A DNA stretch of 64,000 nt from Platanthera guangdongensis (lineage: Eukaryota; Streptophyta; Magnoliopsida; Asparagales; Orchidaceae). Position numbers and translations under genes: made by a program. Of this stretch, positions 54,742 through 64,000 are shown piece by piece; within the stretch, counting starts at the first letter, position 1; the number at the start of each line of letters is the position of its first letter. The notes beneath the pieces were generated by a model that did not search any database, was not told the origin of the DNA, and saw only the letters and a program-made list of their open reading frames with translations. The stretch is taken from assembly GCA_039583875.1 (NCBI GenBank), contig CM077161.1, positions 62,935,885 through 62,999,884 on the forward strand, in the 5' to 3' direction.

Positions 54742-55769
54742 GGGAGGTAGTGATGATCTCGACGAGCTCCCCAGCCCAGGACCCTTTGTTGGGAGGCAAG
54801 AGTTCATGGCCTCCATCCAAGGCATCATGGAGATGCTGCGAAGCATTGCTCCTCAGGGTGGCAGCTCCACCCCGACCCCCCAAGAGCTAGCTCCCCCCCC
54901 CCCCTCAACGAGCCGACTCCTAAGGGTCTAGGCGAGATGACTCCATCAGGAGGAGAAGGAAGTGTGCTAGGAAGAAGGCCAGGGAAGGAGAGGATGGGAG
55001 ATGGGGTCGAGCGAGACCTCACCGGCCGGGAGCTGTTCTCCAGCCCGGCGAGTGCCAGCCTTCCAAGCGAGCAGGTCGTGCGAGTGGAGGCGGCGAGACC
55101 ACCCCTAAGGGGGTCACCCTTCAGCGAGCTAATCATCTCAGCTCCCGTTCCCAAGGGGTTCAGAGAGCCAGATATGGCTTACTATACCGGGAAGGATGAC
55201 CCCGTCCAGCACCTGCAGTGGTTCGAGGATGTCGTCTCCATCAGGCCGATGACGGATGTCTTCAAGTGTCGCCTCTTTGCGATCACGTTGAAGGAGAAGG
55301 CAAGGGACTGGTTCCATCAACTCCCTCCACGATCGATTTATGGGTTCGAGGACTTGAGCCGGAGCTTTCAGCTTCGCTTCTCCACCTCCAATAAGCGGAA
55401 GAGGAGTCCTGAGTCCATCTTCCTGATAAGGCAGGGGGCCGAGGAGTCGCTGGCCCGTTACGTAGACAGGTTCCAGGAGGAGATCCTGGAGGTCCAAGAG
55501 ATGCCATGGTATGCTCTCCAGATGTCCTTCACCGTTGGGATGAAGGAGGGCTTCTTCAAGATGAGCTTGACACGGAAGCCCCCCTTTCCTTCGAGGATCT
55601 GATGGAAAGGGTGGCAGAGGAGATTACCATGGAGGCAGCCAACCCGTCATTTTTCAAGAATTTGGCAAAGCTAACAGAGACGGAGGCAAAGGAGCAAGGT
55701 GGCTCGAGACCTCAGGAAGGAAGAAGGAGAGAGGAGCGGAGAGTTCGGGAGGGTCCGGAACCAGGTTAG
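54742..55769 (+). pseudogene. Tat-like gag (element G)
   Basis: The N-terminal part is low-complexity. The gag domain (about 55120-55500) reads VPKGFREPDMAYYTGKDDPV, FKCRLFAITLKEKARDWFHQ, YGFEDLSRSFQLRFSTSNK and RYVDRFQEEILEVQEM. A frameshift near 55570 moves the end (SFEDLMERVAEEITMEAANP, then a Glu/Arg-rich tail) into another frame, which stops at 55767-55769. It matches element A 41375-40662 block by block. No zinc knuckle was found. Confidence 0.87.
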
Positions 55770-56189
55770 AGGCAGTAGGGAGGACCCGTTCAGGGCCTGG
55801 GAAGAGGTTACACCCAAGAAGGGGGAAACTTCCATGGGGGCCAAGGGAGGTTCAACTTCCAGAGGCAATCCCCTAGGCAGGTCCTACCCCCACTGCAGCA
55901 AGCGATGGAGATTGGTCGAAGGGAGAGGAGGAACTGCCAGGGAAGGAGAAGGGTCAGGGTGGAGTTGCCGTACTATGACTTCCACCAGGTGGAGGGGCAG
56001 GCCACAGATACCTGCCCCGAGTTCCTGGAGGTGAGGGTGTTCCGCCAGTGCGAGTAGAGGTGGTTCTACCCAGAAAAGGGGGGGATGATGTGTATGAGGA
56101 CCGGGTCGATGTCGGACCCCGAGGTGGTATATCAGTGATCCATGGTAGAGTGGGGATCGAGGCCACTCGGAAGGCAAGCCTCCATGTGA
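55770..56189 (+). other. Degenerate gag-protease linker (element G)
   Basis: Arg/Gly-rich, frame-broken sequence lies between gag and protease, with fragments resembling the end of the gag of A. There is no domain I can name. Confidence 0.5.
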
Positions 56190-56821
56190 TGTACTGACGG
56201 AGCGTCGCCTCCACATCCCAGACCCCGCCCCAGGAGGAGAAGATCACCTTCTCGGTGAAGGACCTGCCGGATCATGAGGATCCGTTTTGCAAAGCGCTGG
56301 TCATCCAGATGGCCATCGAGGGATACTCCGTCTCTCGGATCTTGGTTGACAACGGGAGCTCCGTCAATGTCGTTTTCAAGAAGGCGTTTGACGAGATGAA
56401 GGTAGAGTCAAGGACGGTGTTGGCCTCAGATGGACCCCTATTCGGATTTTCAGGGGAGAGGTAGGAGGTTGAAGGTGGAGTAGGACTCCAAATTAAATTG
56501 GTGGGAGTCTCAAGGAACTGCCAGTTCGTCATTGTTGACGCTCCAAGCAGCTACAACGCCATCTTCGGAAGGCCACTCATCAGCGCCTTCCGTTGCGTGC
56601 CATCTTCCTTCCACCAATGTCTCAAGTTCAGTTCAGGAGGGATCCAGGTCAGAGTCAAGGGAGACTCCAGGATGGCAAGTCAGTGTTATGTCACGGCTGT
56701 CAACACCATCTCTTTGTTGTCCAAGGTAGAGGAGATGGAGAAGGTCATGGAGAGCTTGAGCAAGATGGAAGTGTCCGAGGAGAAGGAAGTGGAAGATGGC
56801 CATCATGCCCAGGCCCCCTGA
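56190..56821 (+). pseudogene. Aspartic protease region (element G)
   Basis: KDLPDHEDPFCKALVIQMAI leads to the active-site segment ILVDNGSSVNVVFKKAF (Asp kept, DTGS as DNGS) near 56340-56390, then LASDGPLFGFSGER and a TAG. The frame resumes with FVIVDAPSSYNAIFGRPL, ISAFRCVPSSFHQCLKFSS and a Lys/Glu-rich end stopping at 56819-56821. The family's RT would follow here but is missing. Confidence 0.85.
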
Positions 56822-57049
56822 GGGTGCCTCGCCTGGCGGTAGTTTTTTCCCTTTTCTTGTAACAAGTGCTACCCCTGACCAGCTGAGTCAGGGGACCATG
56901 TAACCCATCTATTTTTTTCCCGTTTGAGGATATAGGATTTGGTAAGGTCTGATTGAGATGCCTAGTCCTTTTGCTCTGAGAAGGTCCTGCTGCCCAGGCT
57001 CTCACTAGCTGGGCAGGGTCGGTAGTACCTCTCGTGGATGCCTAGAGGT
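56822..57049 (+). other. Noncoding stretch between protease and tandem array (element G)
   Basis: There are no coding motifs. Phrases such as CTCACTAGCTGGGCAGGG near its end resemble the array unit, so the array may begin as a degenerate copy near 56990. Confidence 0.6.
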
Positions 57050-57789
57050 ATCACCTCGAGATGGATTCCGCTGCCAGGGTCTCACCTAGCTAGCAGGGCA
57101 GGTTGATCTCTCGGAGGGTGGGGTAGGTCTCACCTCGAGATGGATTCCGCTGCCAGGCTCTCACCTAGCTGGCAGGGCAGGTTGATCTCTTAGAGGGTGG
57201 GTTAGGTATCATCTCGAGATGGATTCCGCTGTCAGGCTCTCACCTAGCTGGCAGGGCAGGTTTATCTCTCGAAGGGTGGGGTAGGTCTCACCTCGAGATG
57301 GATTCCGCTGCCAGGCTCTCACCTAGCTCGCAGGGCATGTTGATATCTCAGAGGGTGGGGTAGGTCTCACCTCGAGATGGATTCCGCTGTCAGGCTCTCA
57401 CCTAGCTGGCAAGGCTGGTTGATCTCTCGGAGGGTAGGGTAGGTCTCACCTCGAGATGGATTCCGCTGTCAGGCTCTCACCTAGCTAGCTGGGCAGGTTG
57501 TTCTCTCGGAGGGTGGGGAAGGTCTCACCTCGAGATGGATTCCGCTATTAGGGTCTCACCTAGCTGGCAGGGCAGGTTGATCTCTCGGAGGGTGGGGTAG
57601 GTCTCACCTCGAGATGGATTCCACTGCCAGGCTCTCACCAAGATGGCATGGCAGGTTGATCTCTCGGAGGGTAGGGAAGGTCTCACCTCGAGATGGATTC
57701 CGCTGCCAGGGTCTCACCTAGCTGGCAGGGCAGGTTGATCTCTCGAAGGGTGGGGTAGGTCTCACCTCGAGATGGATTCCCCTGCCAGG
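57050..57789. repeat. 79-bp minisatellite, about 9.4 copies (element G)
   Basis: Units begin TCACCTCGAGATGGATTCCG at about 57050, 57130, 57210, 57289, 57368, 57448, 57526, 57606, 57686 and 57765, a spacing of 78-80 bases. Each has GCCAGGCTCTCACCTAGCT, GGCAGGGCAGGTTGATCTC and a GGAGGGTGGGGTAGG end, with scattered substitutions. The last unit is cut by the LTR of L. Tandem arrays near the 3' end are known in Tat/Ogre-type elements. Confidence 0.95.
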
Positions 57790-57792
57790 CAG

Positions 57793-58376
57793 TGTGCACG
57801 ATAAGTGGCGCACAATAAGTGCGCACGATAAGTGGCGCACGACCAGTGGTCGTGCGCACTGTAGGTCGATGATCGTGCGACTTTTCCAAATAAACTTGCA
57901 ACCTGGACAAGAAGCATAGGCAATATGCGCACGAGCAGTGGCGCACGACCAGTGGTCGTGCGCACTACGGCCAGTGCTCGTGCGATTACCGAGACAGGAT
58001 TAGTAAAAAGGGGATGTAATGCGCACGATCGATGACACACGACCAGTGGTCGTGCGCAATAAGTCCAGTGGTCGTGCGCAGTATTCATGCAACGTCGGTG
58101 TCTCCCGAGCGGTTCCGTAGCACGCACACGACTCCTGTACCAGCAGAAGGGGCAGATAGGCCACCAGAACGTGCACACCACATCCCCGACATAGGGCTAA
58201 AGAATAACAACAAAATAGAAACACAGAAAGCACACAGAAACGGGCCTACAGTGCACTTAATCGTGAAATAGGTACATAAGCACAAATAAGCAATAAAGGC
58301 TCTCAAGTGTAGTGCTAAGACGATAAAACTAGCCAAGATGAGTCCAAAAATCAGTGTAAAATGTGGACTCATCACA
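57793..58376 (-). repeat. 3' LTR of element L (about 584 bp)
   Basis: The minus strand starts TGTGATGAGTCC right after the polypurine tract and ends with CACA at the edge of the G array (TGTG on the plus strand at 57793). It contains inverted repeats with 11-bp arms GCGCACGACCA and their complement around one base at 57835-57857 and 57941-57963, and a degraded copy at 58035-58057. The outer end is inferred because only one LTR is visible. Confidence 0.8.
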
Positions 58377-58389
58377 CCCCCAGACTTAA
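58377..58389 (-). other. Polypurine tract of element L
   Basis: The minus strand reads TTAAGTCTGGGGG directly before the LTR. A similar motif (AGTCTGGGGG) recurs further upstream in this noncoding region near 58895 and 59813. Confidence 0.8.
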
Positions 58390-60289
58390 CCATTTGCACG
58401 TCGCGAGCAAATCATTACTCCGTGGACTAGAAGATAGCTAACTGGCTCAGAAATTTCAAAAAAAAGTAAGACGAGAAATCAAATATATCATGGGTATAGA
58501 AGATATAATAGAAAAACTTTTTAATTATACAACGTAGTTTAAACTATTCGACAGACGTAAATAAATATTGTAATTGCTCAAAATTAGAATTCTGGAGAAT
58601 CTTGCGATCGTGTGTAGGAAGAAAGTAGGCAGGCCACTAAGGTGAGCATTGCCAAAGTTCGGGACTCAGGATCACCTCCAAAGGAATCCACCAATGTCGG
58701 GGACCATACGCTTGCACGTTCACACTCTCTCCACGGCGCGGGTTAGACTCAAGCGTGAATCAGTAGGACTTGTAGGAGGAAATGGGGCTTAGGCGACGGC
58801 TTGGTAGTCAAAGATAAACATGAAGGCTTTATGCAACCAAAGCGAGCGAATACAACCCAAACCAAAACAGCCACTGAGAAATGAATGGGGCACACTCCCC
58901 CAGACTTATCTTGAAATCCGGGTGTGAACACGGCTGAACCCGACCAAAATCAGTAAAGAGGATGGGGATCGAAATCTCAAAGCAATTCTTTCATATTTTT
59001 TCTCTCTTTTGCGCGAATCAGCTTTTTATTTTCGTAAATTTTTTTTTCTTTTCTGCGAGAGCAATCCCCAAATGGAGCAATCAAAACGTGAATTAATTCA
59101 GCACCCCCAAAAACAATGTCCACTTATCACAACCTCGGCAAAACAGTAAATACAAATCAGCTCAAGCATTTGATTGCGATGGTGGGTATAGCTTCAGGCC
59201 TTGGTGAAAGTGAGTGGAGCTGGATCAAAGGAAGGGTAGGCACAAATTTGGCATGCAACGGTTAACAGGTAGGAAAGGCTAAACAAGGCTCAAACTAGCC
59301 AAAATGAAGGCCTATATCATGCTCACGCTTGACTAACCGTGGACCAATGCTTCGAGAGTAGTTAGGGCAAGTTCTTAGCCACCGAGAAAGATGATCCTTC
59401 CTCCCAACTCGAGCAATACGAGTCTAGTGGCGGCTACACACATTCCTACATTATCGTTCGATTATCCCAGATTCAGATTTTGAGCAGTACAAACAATATT
59501 TATGTGTGCAGGAAAAAAATAAATCTACGAGCATAAAGAAAAATTAATTATATCCTAACTCTACACAAACCATGAGTATTCGATTAGGAGCACTGCATGA
59601 GTTTCGAACTACTCAATCCTGAAATCCTCAGCCAGTAGCATTATTTTAAAGTTTACATAAAAGCAATATCTTTGACTCGGGTTGTGCGCGTGGGTAAGAG
59701 CGCACTCGTGTGGGTGATGCAGTGTGTGCAACATAAAGCAAGAAATAAGTAAACAAGAAACTGGTATGCAACAGAAAGTGTGGTGAAGTGACCACAGGCA
59801 TGCTTTTCCCCCCCAGACTTAAAGTCAACAACTAGTAAAAATCAACAAGTTATATTTGATAAACAGCTAGGGTAGGAAGTACCTATGCTCAAAATTGAGC
59901 ATACCAGTCGTGCAATGAGATGTCCCAGTGCGGCCAAGTTGCCGCGCCTCAAATATTCCTGGACCTGCGATTAGAGTATGCCAGCCAAACAAAATATGGA
60001 AACATGAATATATGAATATATAAAAAGAAATCAAAACACAGCATAGGACCAAACGGTCCAACTTGGGTTGTCTCCCGAAAGCCCTTTTATTTACCATCCT
60101 TAAGGTGGACCAAATACCTGTATTAGCAGTTCAAATAGAATATCGATACATAAAAAAAAGAAAAGGCAACAGTCGGCTCCCAGATGGGCGCTCACAAAAA
60201 TATAGTAGCTGTCTTGCTCAGAAAATATTAACAATAGAAAAGAAACAGAAGGCGTGGTAGACTAGCTCTGTGGTGAGCACCATTGTTGA
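58390..60289 (-). other. Noncoding 3' region of element L with blocks conserved in E
   Basis: There is no credible ORF in 1.9 kb. Blocks 58675-58736 and 59288-59395 match E (22342-22411 and 22925-23036) at a similar distance from the LTR and from each other. An internal polypurine-like copy (AGTCTGGGGGAG near 58895) is present. No envelope-like gene is seen. Confidence 0.78.
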
Positions 60290-61489
60290 TCAAGGAGTGG
60301 TGTTATTGCTTTGCACGGGGTCGGCGAGCTGCAGGCTGTGAGAGTCGCTGGTGGTTGTGCCGCCATCATATAATTTTAACCGGTGCCCATTGACTTTGAA
60401 ATTGTCTCCGCTTTTCCCGACTATTTCGATGGCGCCAAAAGGGGAGACTCCGATCACTGTGAAAGGGCCGCTCCACCGCGATTTGAGCTTGCCGAGAAAT
60501 AAGCGGAGGCGGGAATTGTATAGTAGGACTTGGTCTCCTGGTTGGAAGTCTTTAGGAATGATGTGACGGTCATGCCATTTTTTTGTTCTTTCTTTGTATA
60601 GCCGTGCATTTTCGTATGCAAAATGCCGGAGCTCCTCTAATTCATTCAGTTGAGTGCGGCGCTTATCGGCTGTGGCTTCGAGGTCCATGTTTAGCAATTT
60701 GGTTGCCCATAGCGCTTTGTGTTCCAGCTCGACTGGTAAGTGACAAGCTTTTCCGTAGACAAGTTGAAAAGGAGTCATTCCGATAGGGGTTTTGAAGGCG
60801 GTTCTGTACGCCCATAAGGCGTCGTCGACCTTCTTGGCCCACTCTTTTCTATTGGAATGGATGGATTTTTCGATGATTCTTTTGAGCTCGCGGTTGGAGA
60901 CCTCGACTTGTCCATAGGTTTGCGGATGGTAGGCAAGAGAGATTTTGTGGTGGACTCCAAATTTCTTCATGAGTTTCAAGAACGACTTGTTGCAAAAATG
61001 GCTCCCGCCGTCGCTGATGTTGGTGCGTGGGGTGCCGAATCGAGAGAAAATGTTCTTGTGTATGAAATTCAAAATGGTGCGGGCATCATTTGCTGCGACA
61101 GCCTCTGCTTCGACCCATTTGGAAACATAGTCTACTGCGACAAAAATATAGAGTTTTCCATGCGACATTGGGAAGGGTCCCATGAAGTCGATTCCCCAAA
61201 CGTCGAATGGTTCACAGACGAGCATATTGTTGAGAGTCATTTCATCCCGCTTAGAGATATTTCCTGTCCTTTGGCATTCATTGCATTTTGCGACGTAAGC
61301 TTGTGTGTCTCTAAAAAGGGTTGGCCAAAATAGGCCACATTGCAGTATCTTGCGTGCTGTTCGGGTGGCTCCGAAATGACCGCCGGCCTCCCGATCGTGG
61401 CAGTGTGTTAAGACGGATTGAAATTCGGTCTTTGGTACACAACGCCTGATAATGTTGTCGTTGCAAGTACAGAATAATAACGGGTCTTC
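60290..61489 (-). CDS. Athila integrase (element L)
   Basis: The frame is open from the stop at 61490 to 60290, about 400 codons; the ATG at 61240 is internal. The zinc finger is [19 protein letters not shown] with CNECQRTG (61400-61260), the HHCC type. The catalytic core has [40 protein letters not shown] and [18 protein letters not shown], so the D, D and E sites are present. [20 protein letters not shown] and RWSGPFTV form the C-terminal domain. The protein ends 60290 with a Ser/Thr-rich tail. It inserts the element cDNA. No break is seen within this block. Confidence 0.93.
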   Translation of the reverse strand, partial: EDPLLFCTCNDNIIRRCVPKTEFQSVLTHCHDREAGGHFGATRTARKILQCGLFWPTLFRDTQAYVAKCNECQRTGNISKRDEMTLNNMLVCEPFDVWGIDFMGPFPMSHGKLYIFVAVDYVSKWVEAEAVAANDARTILNFIHKNIFSRFGTPRTNISDGGSHFCNKSFLKLMKKFGVHHKISLAYHPQTYGQVEVSNRELKRIIEKSIHSNRKEWAKKVDDALWAYRTAFKTPIGMTPFQLVYGKACHLPVELEHKALWATKLLNMDLEATADKRRTQLNELEELRHFAYENARLYKERTKKWHDRHIIPKDFQPGDQVLLYNSRLRLFLGKLKSRWSGPFTVIGVSPFGAIEIVGKSGDNFKVNGHRLKLYDGGTTTSDSHSLQLADPVQSNNTTP

Positions 61490-63334
61490 CTAGAAATAAT
61501 ATTTAGCGTCAGACAGTAGTTTTCGCTTTTCCTGTGATGACAGGTGAGGGGAGACAGATTTGCAAGCGAGGTAATTGGCCATATCTGCGTACCACGGGAT
61601 TGTCAGAGTGAGTGAACAGATGGCAAATAATCTTTCGTCCGGGAAGCAGTCGGCAGTCTTGTTGCGGTTGCAGATGGGTACAACTCCTTCGGTGTTGCTC
61701 TCCAATCTTGATAGGTGATCGACGATGACGTTTTCGACCCCTTTCTTATCTCGGATCTCAATGTCATATTCCTATAGTAGAAGAATCCAACGGATCAGTC
61801 GGGGCTTGGCGTCTTTTTTTTTGAATAAATACCTTAGTGCAGCATGGTCAGTGTACACAATGACCTTAGATAACACTAGGTATGAATGGAATTTTTCGAA
61901 AGCGAAGATTACTGCCAATAGCTCCTTTTCCGTAGTGGTATAATTTAGTTGAGCATTGTTGAGAGTCCTGCTGGAGTAGGAGATAGTATGAAAGAGTTTG
62001 TTTTTTCTTTGACCGAGCACTGCTCCGACTGCAAAATTGCTTGCATCGCACATGACTTCGAAAGGCAAAGTCCAATCTGGTGCCACCAAGATTGGAGCGG
62101 AGATGAGTCGATCTTTGAGAGTCTCGAAGGCCTGCATACATTTTTTTTCGAAGTCAAACGGGATGTCCTTGACCAGCAAATTTGTGAGGGGCTTGGATAT
62201 GGATGAGAAATCACTGATGAATCTTCTGTAGAAACCGGCATGTCCCAAGAAGCTGCGGATCCCCTTGGCGGAAGATGGAGGAGGAAGATTTTTGATGATA
62301 ATGGCTTTTGCTTGGTCGACTTCGAGCCCCCTGTGAGAGACTTTGTGGCCTAAGACAATGCCCTCGCGAACCATGAAATGACATTTTTCCCAATTCAAGA
62401 CAAGGTTTGTATCCTCACAACGCTTCAGAGCTTTGTCTAGATTCACAAGGCAGGAATCGAAGTTGTTACCGAAAAGGGAAAAATCGTCCATGAAGACTTC
62501 GAGAAAGTCTCCAATCATATCACCGAAGATGGCAATCACGCATCTCTGGAAGGTTGCTGGGCCATTACACAATCCAAATGGCATTCTCCTGACTGCGAAG
62601 GTGCCGGAAGGGCATGTAAACGTCGTTTTGTCTTGGTCAACGGGGTCAACTGTGATTTGATTGTATCCTGAGTACCCGTCGAGGAAACAATAGTATTCCT
62701 GACCGGCCAATTTTTCCAGCATTTGGTCGAAGAAGGGTAGCGGGAAATGATCTTTGCGGGTGGCCTCATTCAGTTTCCGGTAGTCTATGCAGACTCTCCA
62801 ACCGGTGACCACGCGGGTGGGTAATAATTCTTTCTTTTTGTTGGCCACCACAGTAATCCCGCCCTTTTTGGGCACCACTTGCACTGGGCTGACCCATTGG
62901 TTGTCGCTGATGGGGTAAATGATACCCGCATCAAGCAATTTTATTACTTCTGCCTGTACCACTTCATGCATCTTGGGGTTTAGTCGCCTTTGAGGTTGTG
63001 CCAACGGCTTGTATTGATCTTCAAGTAGAATCTTGTGCATGCAGAACGCCGGGCTGATCCCTTTTATGTCGGCTAATGAATGTCCAAACACATTTTTATA
63101 TTTCTTTAAGACATTGACCAAGGCGAGTTCGTTGTCGACGGAGAGGGATGCAGAGATAATGACTGGGCACACTGTGCCTTCCTCTAGGAAAGCGTATTTC
63201 AGGGATTCGGGCAATGGCTTCAGAGGTGTGGCAGTGGTTGTGACGGTAGCATCCTCCTCTACCCACACTGGCTCGGCTGGGTCAAGAATCATCTCACTGT
63301 ACATGTCCGGTTCGTCGATCAAATCTGCTTCTTC
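61490..63334 (-). CDS. Athila reverse transcriptase and RNase H (element L), one internal stop
   Basis: The frame continues from gag-protease after TGA 63335-63337. RT blocks: [85 protein letters not shown] and [11 protein letters not shown] (catalytic FMDD). RNase H keeps [31 protein letters not shown] and [14 protein letters not shown], so its visible Asp-Glu-Asp residues remain. TAG 61772-61774 interrupts just after IRWILLL. The frame continues with a RNase H tail and connection to TAG 61490-61492. All catalytic motifs look functional. Confidence 0.93.
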
Positions 63335-64000
63335 TCAATTAGTGATTCTGAGATGTTGGGAAGGTTCATGTACGTTGAAAGAAATCGTTTCTTCCCCCAG
63401 ACTTAGGGTGAGCTCTCCTTGGTCAACGTTGATTATGGCACGGGCCGTGGCAAGGAAGGTCCGTCCTAGTATTTTAGGCACTTTGGGATCGGCCATCATG
63501 TCGAGAATGACGAAATCTGCTGGGAAGGCGAGGATGTTGACCATCACAGTAAGATCTTCCACTATTCCGGCCGGTTGTTTTACCAATCTATCAGCTAATT
63601 GCAACCTCAGGTGGGTGGGCTGTAAAATCCCAACTCCTAGCTCGCGGAAGACGGAGAGCGGCATTAGATTTATTGAAGCTCCCAAATCACATAATGCGCA
63701 TCCGAATCGGTGGAGGCCAATTCTACAGGGGATGGTAAAACTGCCCGGATCTCTTCGTTTGGTTGGGGAATAGTTGGCGAGGAGTGTTGACCATTCTTCA
63801 GTGAGATTGATCATTTTCAGTCCTTCTAAAGATTTACGCCGTGAGATAAGGTTCTTTAGGAACTTGGAATATCCTGGGATCTGAGTGATAGCCTCTGTCA
63901 GAGGTATACTTATTTGTATTCCTTTCATGATCTCGAGAAATTTATGAAATTGTTTTTCAGCCTTGTCGTTTTGCAGTCGGTGGGGAAATGGCGGCTTCAA
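63335..64000 (-). CDS. Athila gag C-terminus and protease (element L), partial
   Basis: The 222-codon open frame runs off the right edge. The first part (FHKFLEIMKGIQISIPLTEA, YSKFLKNLISRRKSLEG) equals the region before protease in E. The protease has active site LCDLGASINLMPLSVF, LADRLVKQPAGIVEDLTV, FVILDMMADPKVPKILGRTF and LATARAIINV. It ends at TGA 63335-63337 and RT follows in the same frame. The rest of gag and the 5' LTR are outside the window. Confidence 0.92.
   Translation of the reverse strand: MKPPFPHRLQNDKAEKQFHKFLEIMKGIQISIPLTEAITQIPGYSKFLKNLISRRKSLEGLKMINLTEEWSTLLANYSPTKRRDPGSFTIPCRIGLHRFGCALCDLGASINLMPLSVFRELGVGILQPTHLRLQLADRLVKQPAGIVEDLTVMVNILAFPADFVILDMMADPKVPKILGRTFLATARAIINVDQGELTLSLGEETISFNVHEPSQHLRITN

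Larger units (their letters stand above)
54407..57792 (+). mobile_element. Element G: Tat-like element with gag-protease, no pol seen, and a tandem array
   Basis: A short 5' LTR (54407-54672), gag and protease are followed directly by noncoding sequence and a 79-bp tandem array, where element L cuts in at 57793. The flank catag (54402-54406) should be its target duplication. Gag, protease, LTR termini and post-LTR sequence match element A. RT, RNase H and integrase are absent between protease and array. Confidence 0.83.
57793..64000 (-). mobile_element. Element L: Athila-like retrotransposon, nearly intact, 5' end off window
   Basis: Minus-strand order: protease end of gag (64000-63335), RT/RNase H, integrase, long noncoding 3' region, polypurine tract and 3' LTR. 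The whole coding part is one frame with three stops. It is inserted in the tandem array of G (flank ggcag, 57788-57792). It shares protein and noncoding blocks with element E. Confidence 0.92.

Noticed and set aside
56250..56821. G as host aspartic protease gene
   Set aside because: It is flanked by gag and LTR and matches the protease of element A, with stops.
60857..63773. Long plus-strand ORFs over element L (60857-61333, 63033-63773)
   Set aside because: They lie opposite the well-supported integrase, RT and protease frames and have no domain of their own.

Overview
This window is intergenic DNA from a flowering plant with a large, repeat-rich genome. It consists almost entirely of LTR retrotransposons of both plant superfamilies, Ty1/copia and Ty3/gypsy (Tekay-like chromoviruses, Athila-like and Tat-like elements). 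The evidence is TG...CA long terminal repeats, tRNA-type primer binding sites, polypurine tracts, 5-bp target duplications, and gag, protease, reverse transcriptase, RNase H and integrase motifs on both strands. I found no host gene, rRNA, tRNA gene or CRISPR array. The sequence does not identify the species.

Eleven elements, named A to L here (no F), are nested inside one another. The oldest visible host is H (copia, minus strand, 42638-46453), of which only the pol tail and a large extra 3' ORF are in view. On the left, H is split by A (Tat-like gypsy, minus; pieces 40159-42637, 14368-16391 and 4777-4998). A is split by D (Tekay-like, plus, 16392-40158, with roughly 5.1-kb LTRs), by B (Tekay-like, plus, 4999-14367) and by C (copia, minus, 1-4776, running off the left edge). 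D's 5' LTR is in turn split by E (Athila-like, minus, 20064-28715). On the right, H is cut by I (Tekay-type LTR, plus, from 46454), I by J (copia, plus, from 47214), J by K (Tekay-like, minus, from 51052), K by G (Tat-like, plus, from 54407) and G by L (Athila-like, minus, 57793 to the right edge). That gives the chain H>I>J>K>G>L on the right and H>A>D>E on the left. Exact or near-exact target duplications confirm B, D and E; the missing halves of the others should lie outside the window.

Most coding regions are dead: B, D, A, J, K and G carry several stops, frameshifts and lost catalytic residues. Two elements are nearly intact in the visible part. L has one gag-pol frame broken by three stops, and C has one gag-pol frame broken by two TAA codons. 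E keeps an undamaged 739-codon gag-protease ORF but has lost reverse transcriptase, RNase H and the integrase core, so it must have been mobilised in trans.

The most unusual signal is in the LTRs. Unrelated families (copia C and J; gypsy A, B/I/K, E, L) each carry arrays of short inverted repeats, many with a TCGA core (GTGTCGACAC, ACTCGAGT). In C, J and E the arrays lie just upstream of a TATA box. The same decamer array occurs in a copia LTR and in a gypsy LTR. Other notable signals are a hairpin in D's LTRs with a paired base change between the two copies, noncoding blocks conserved between the two Athila-like elements, a 79-bp tandem array in G, and a long second ORF after pol in H.
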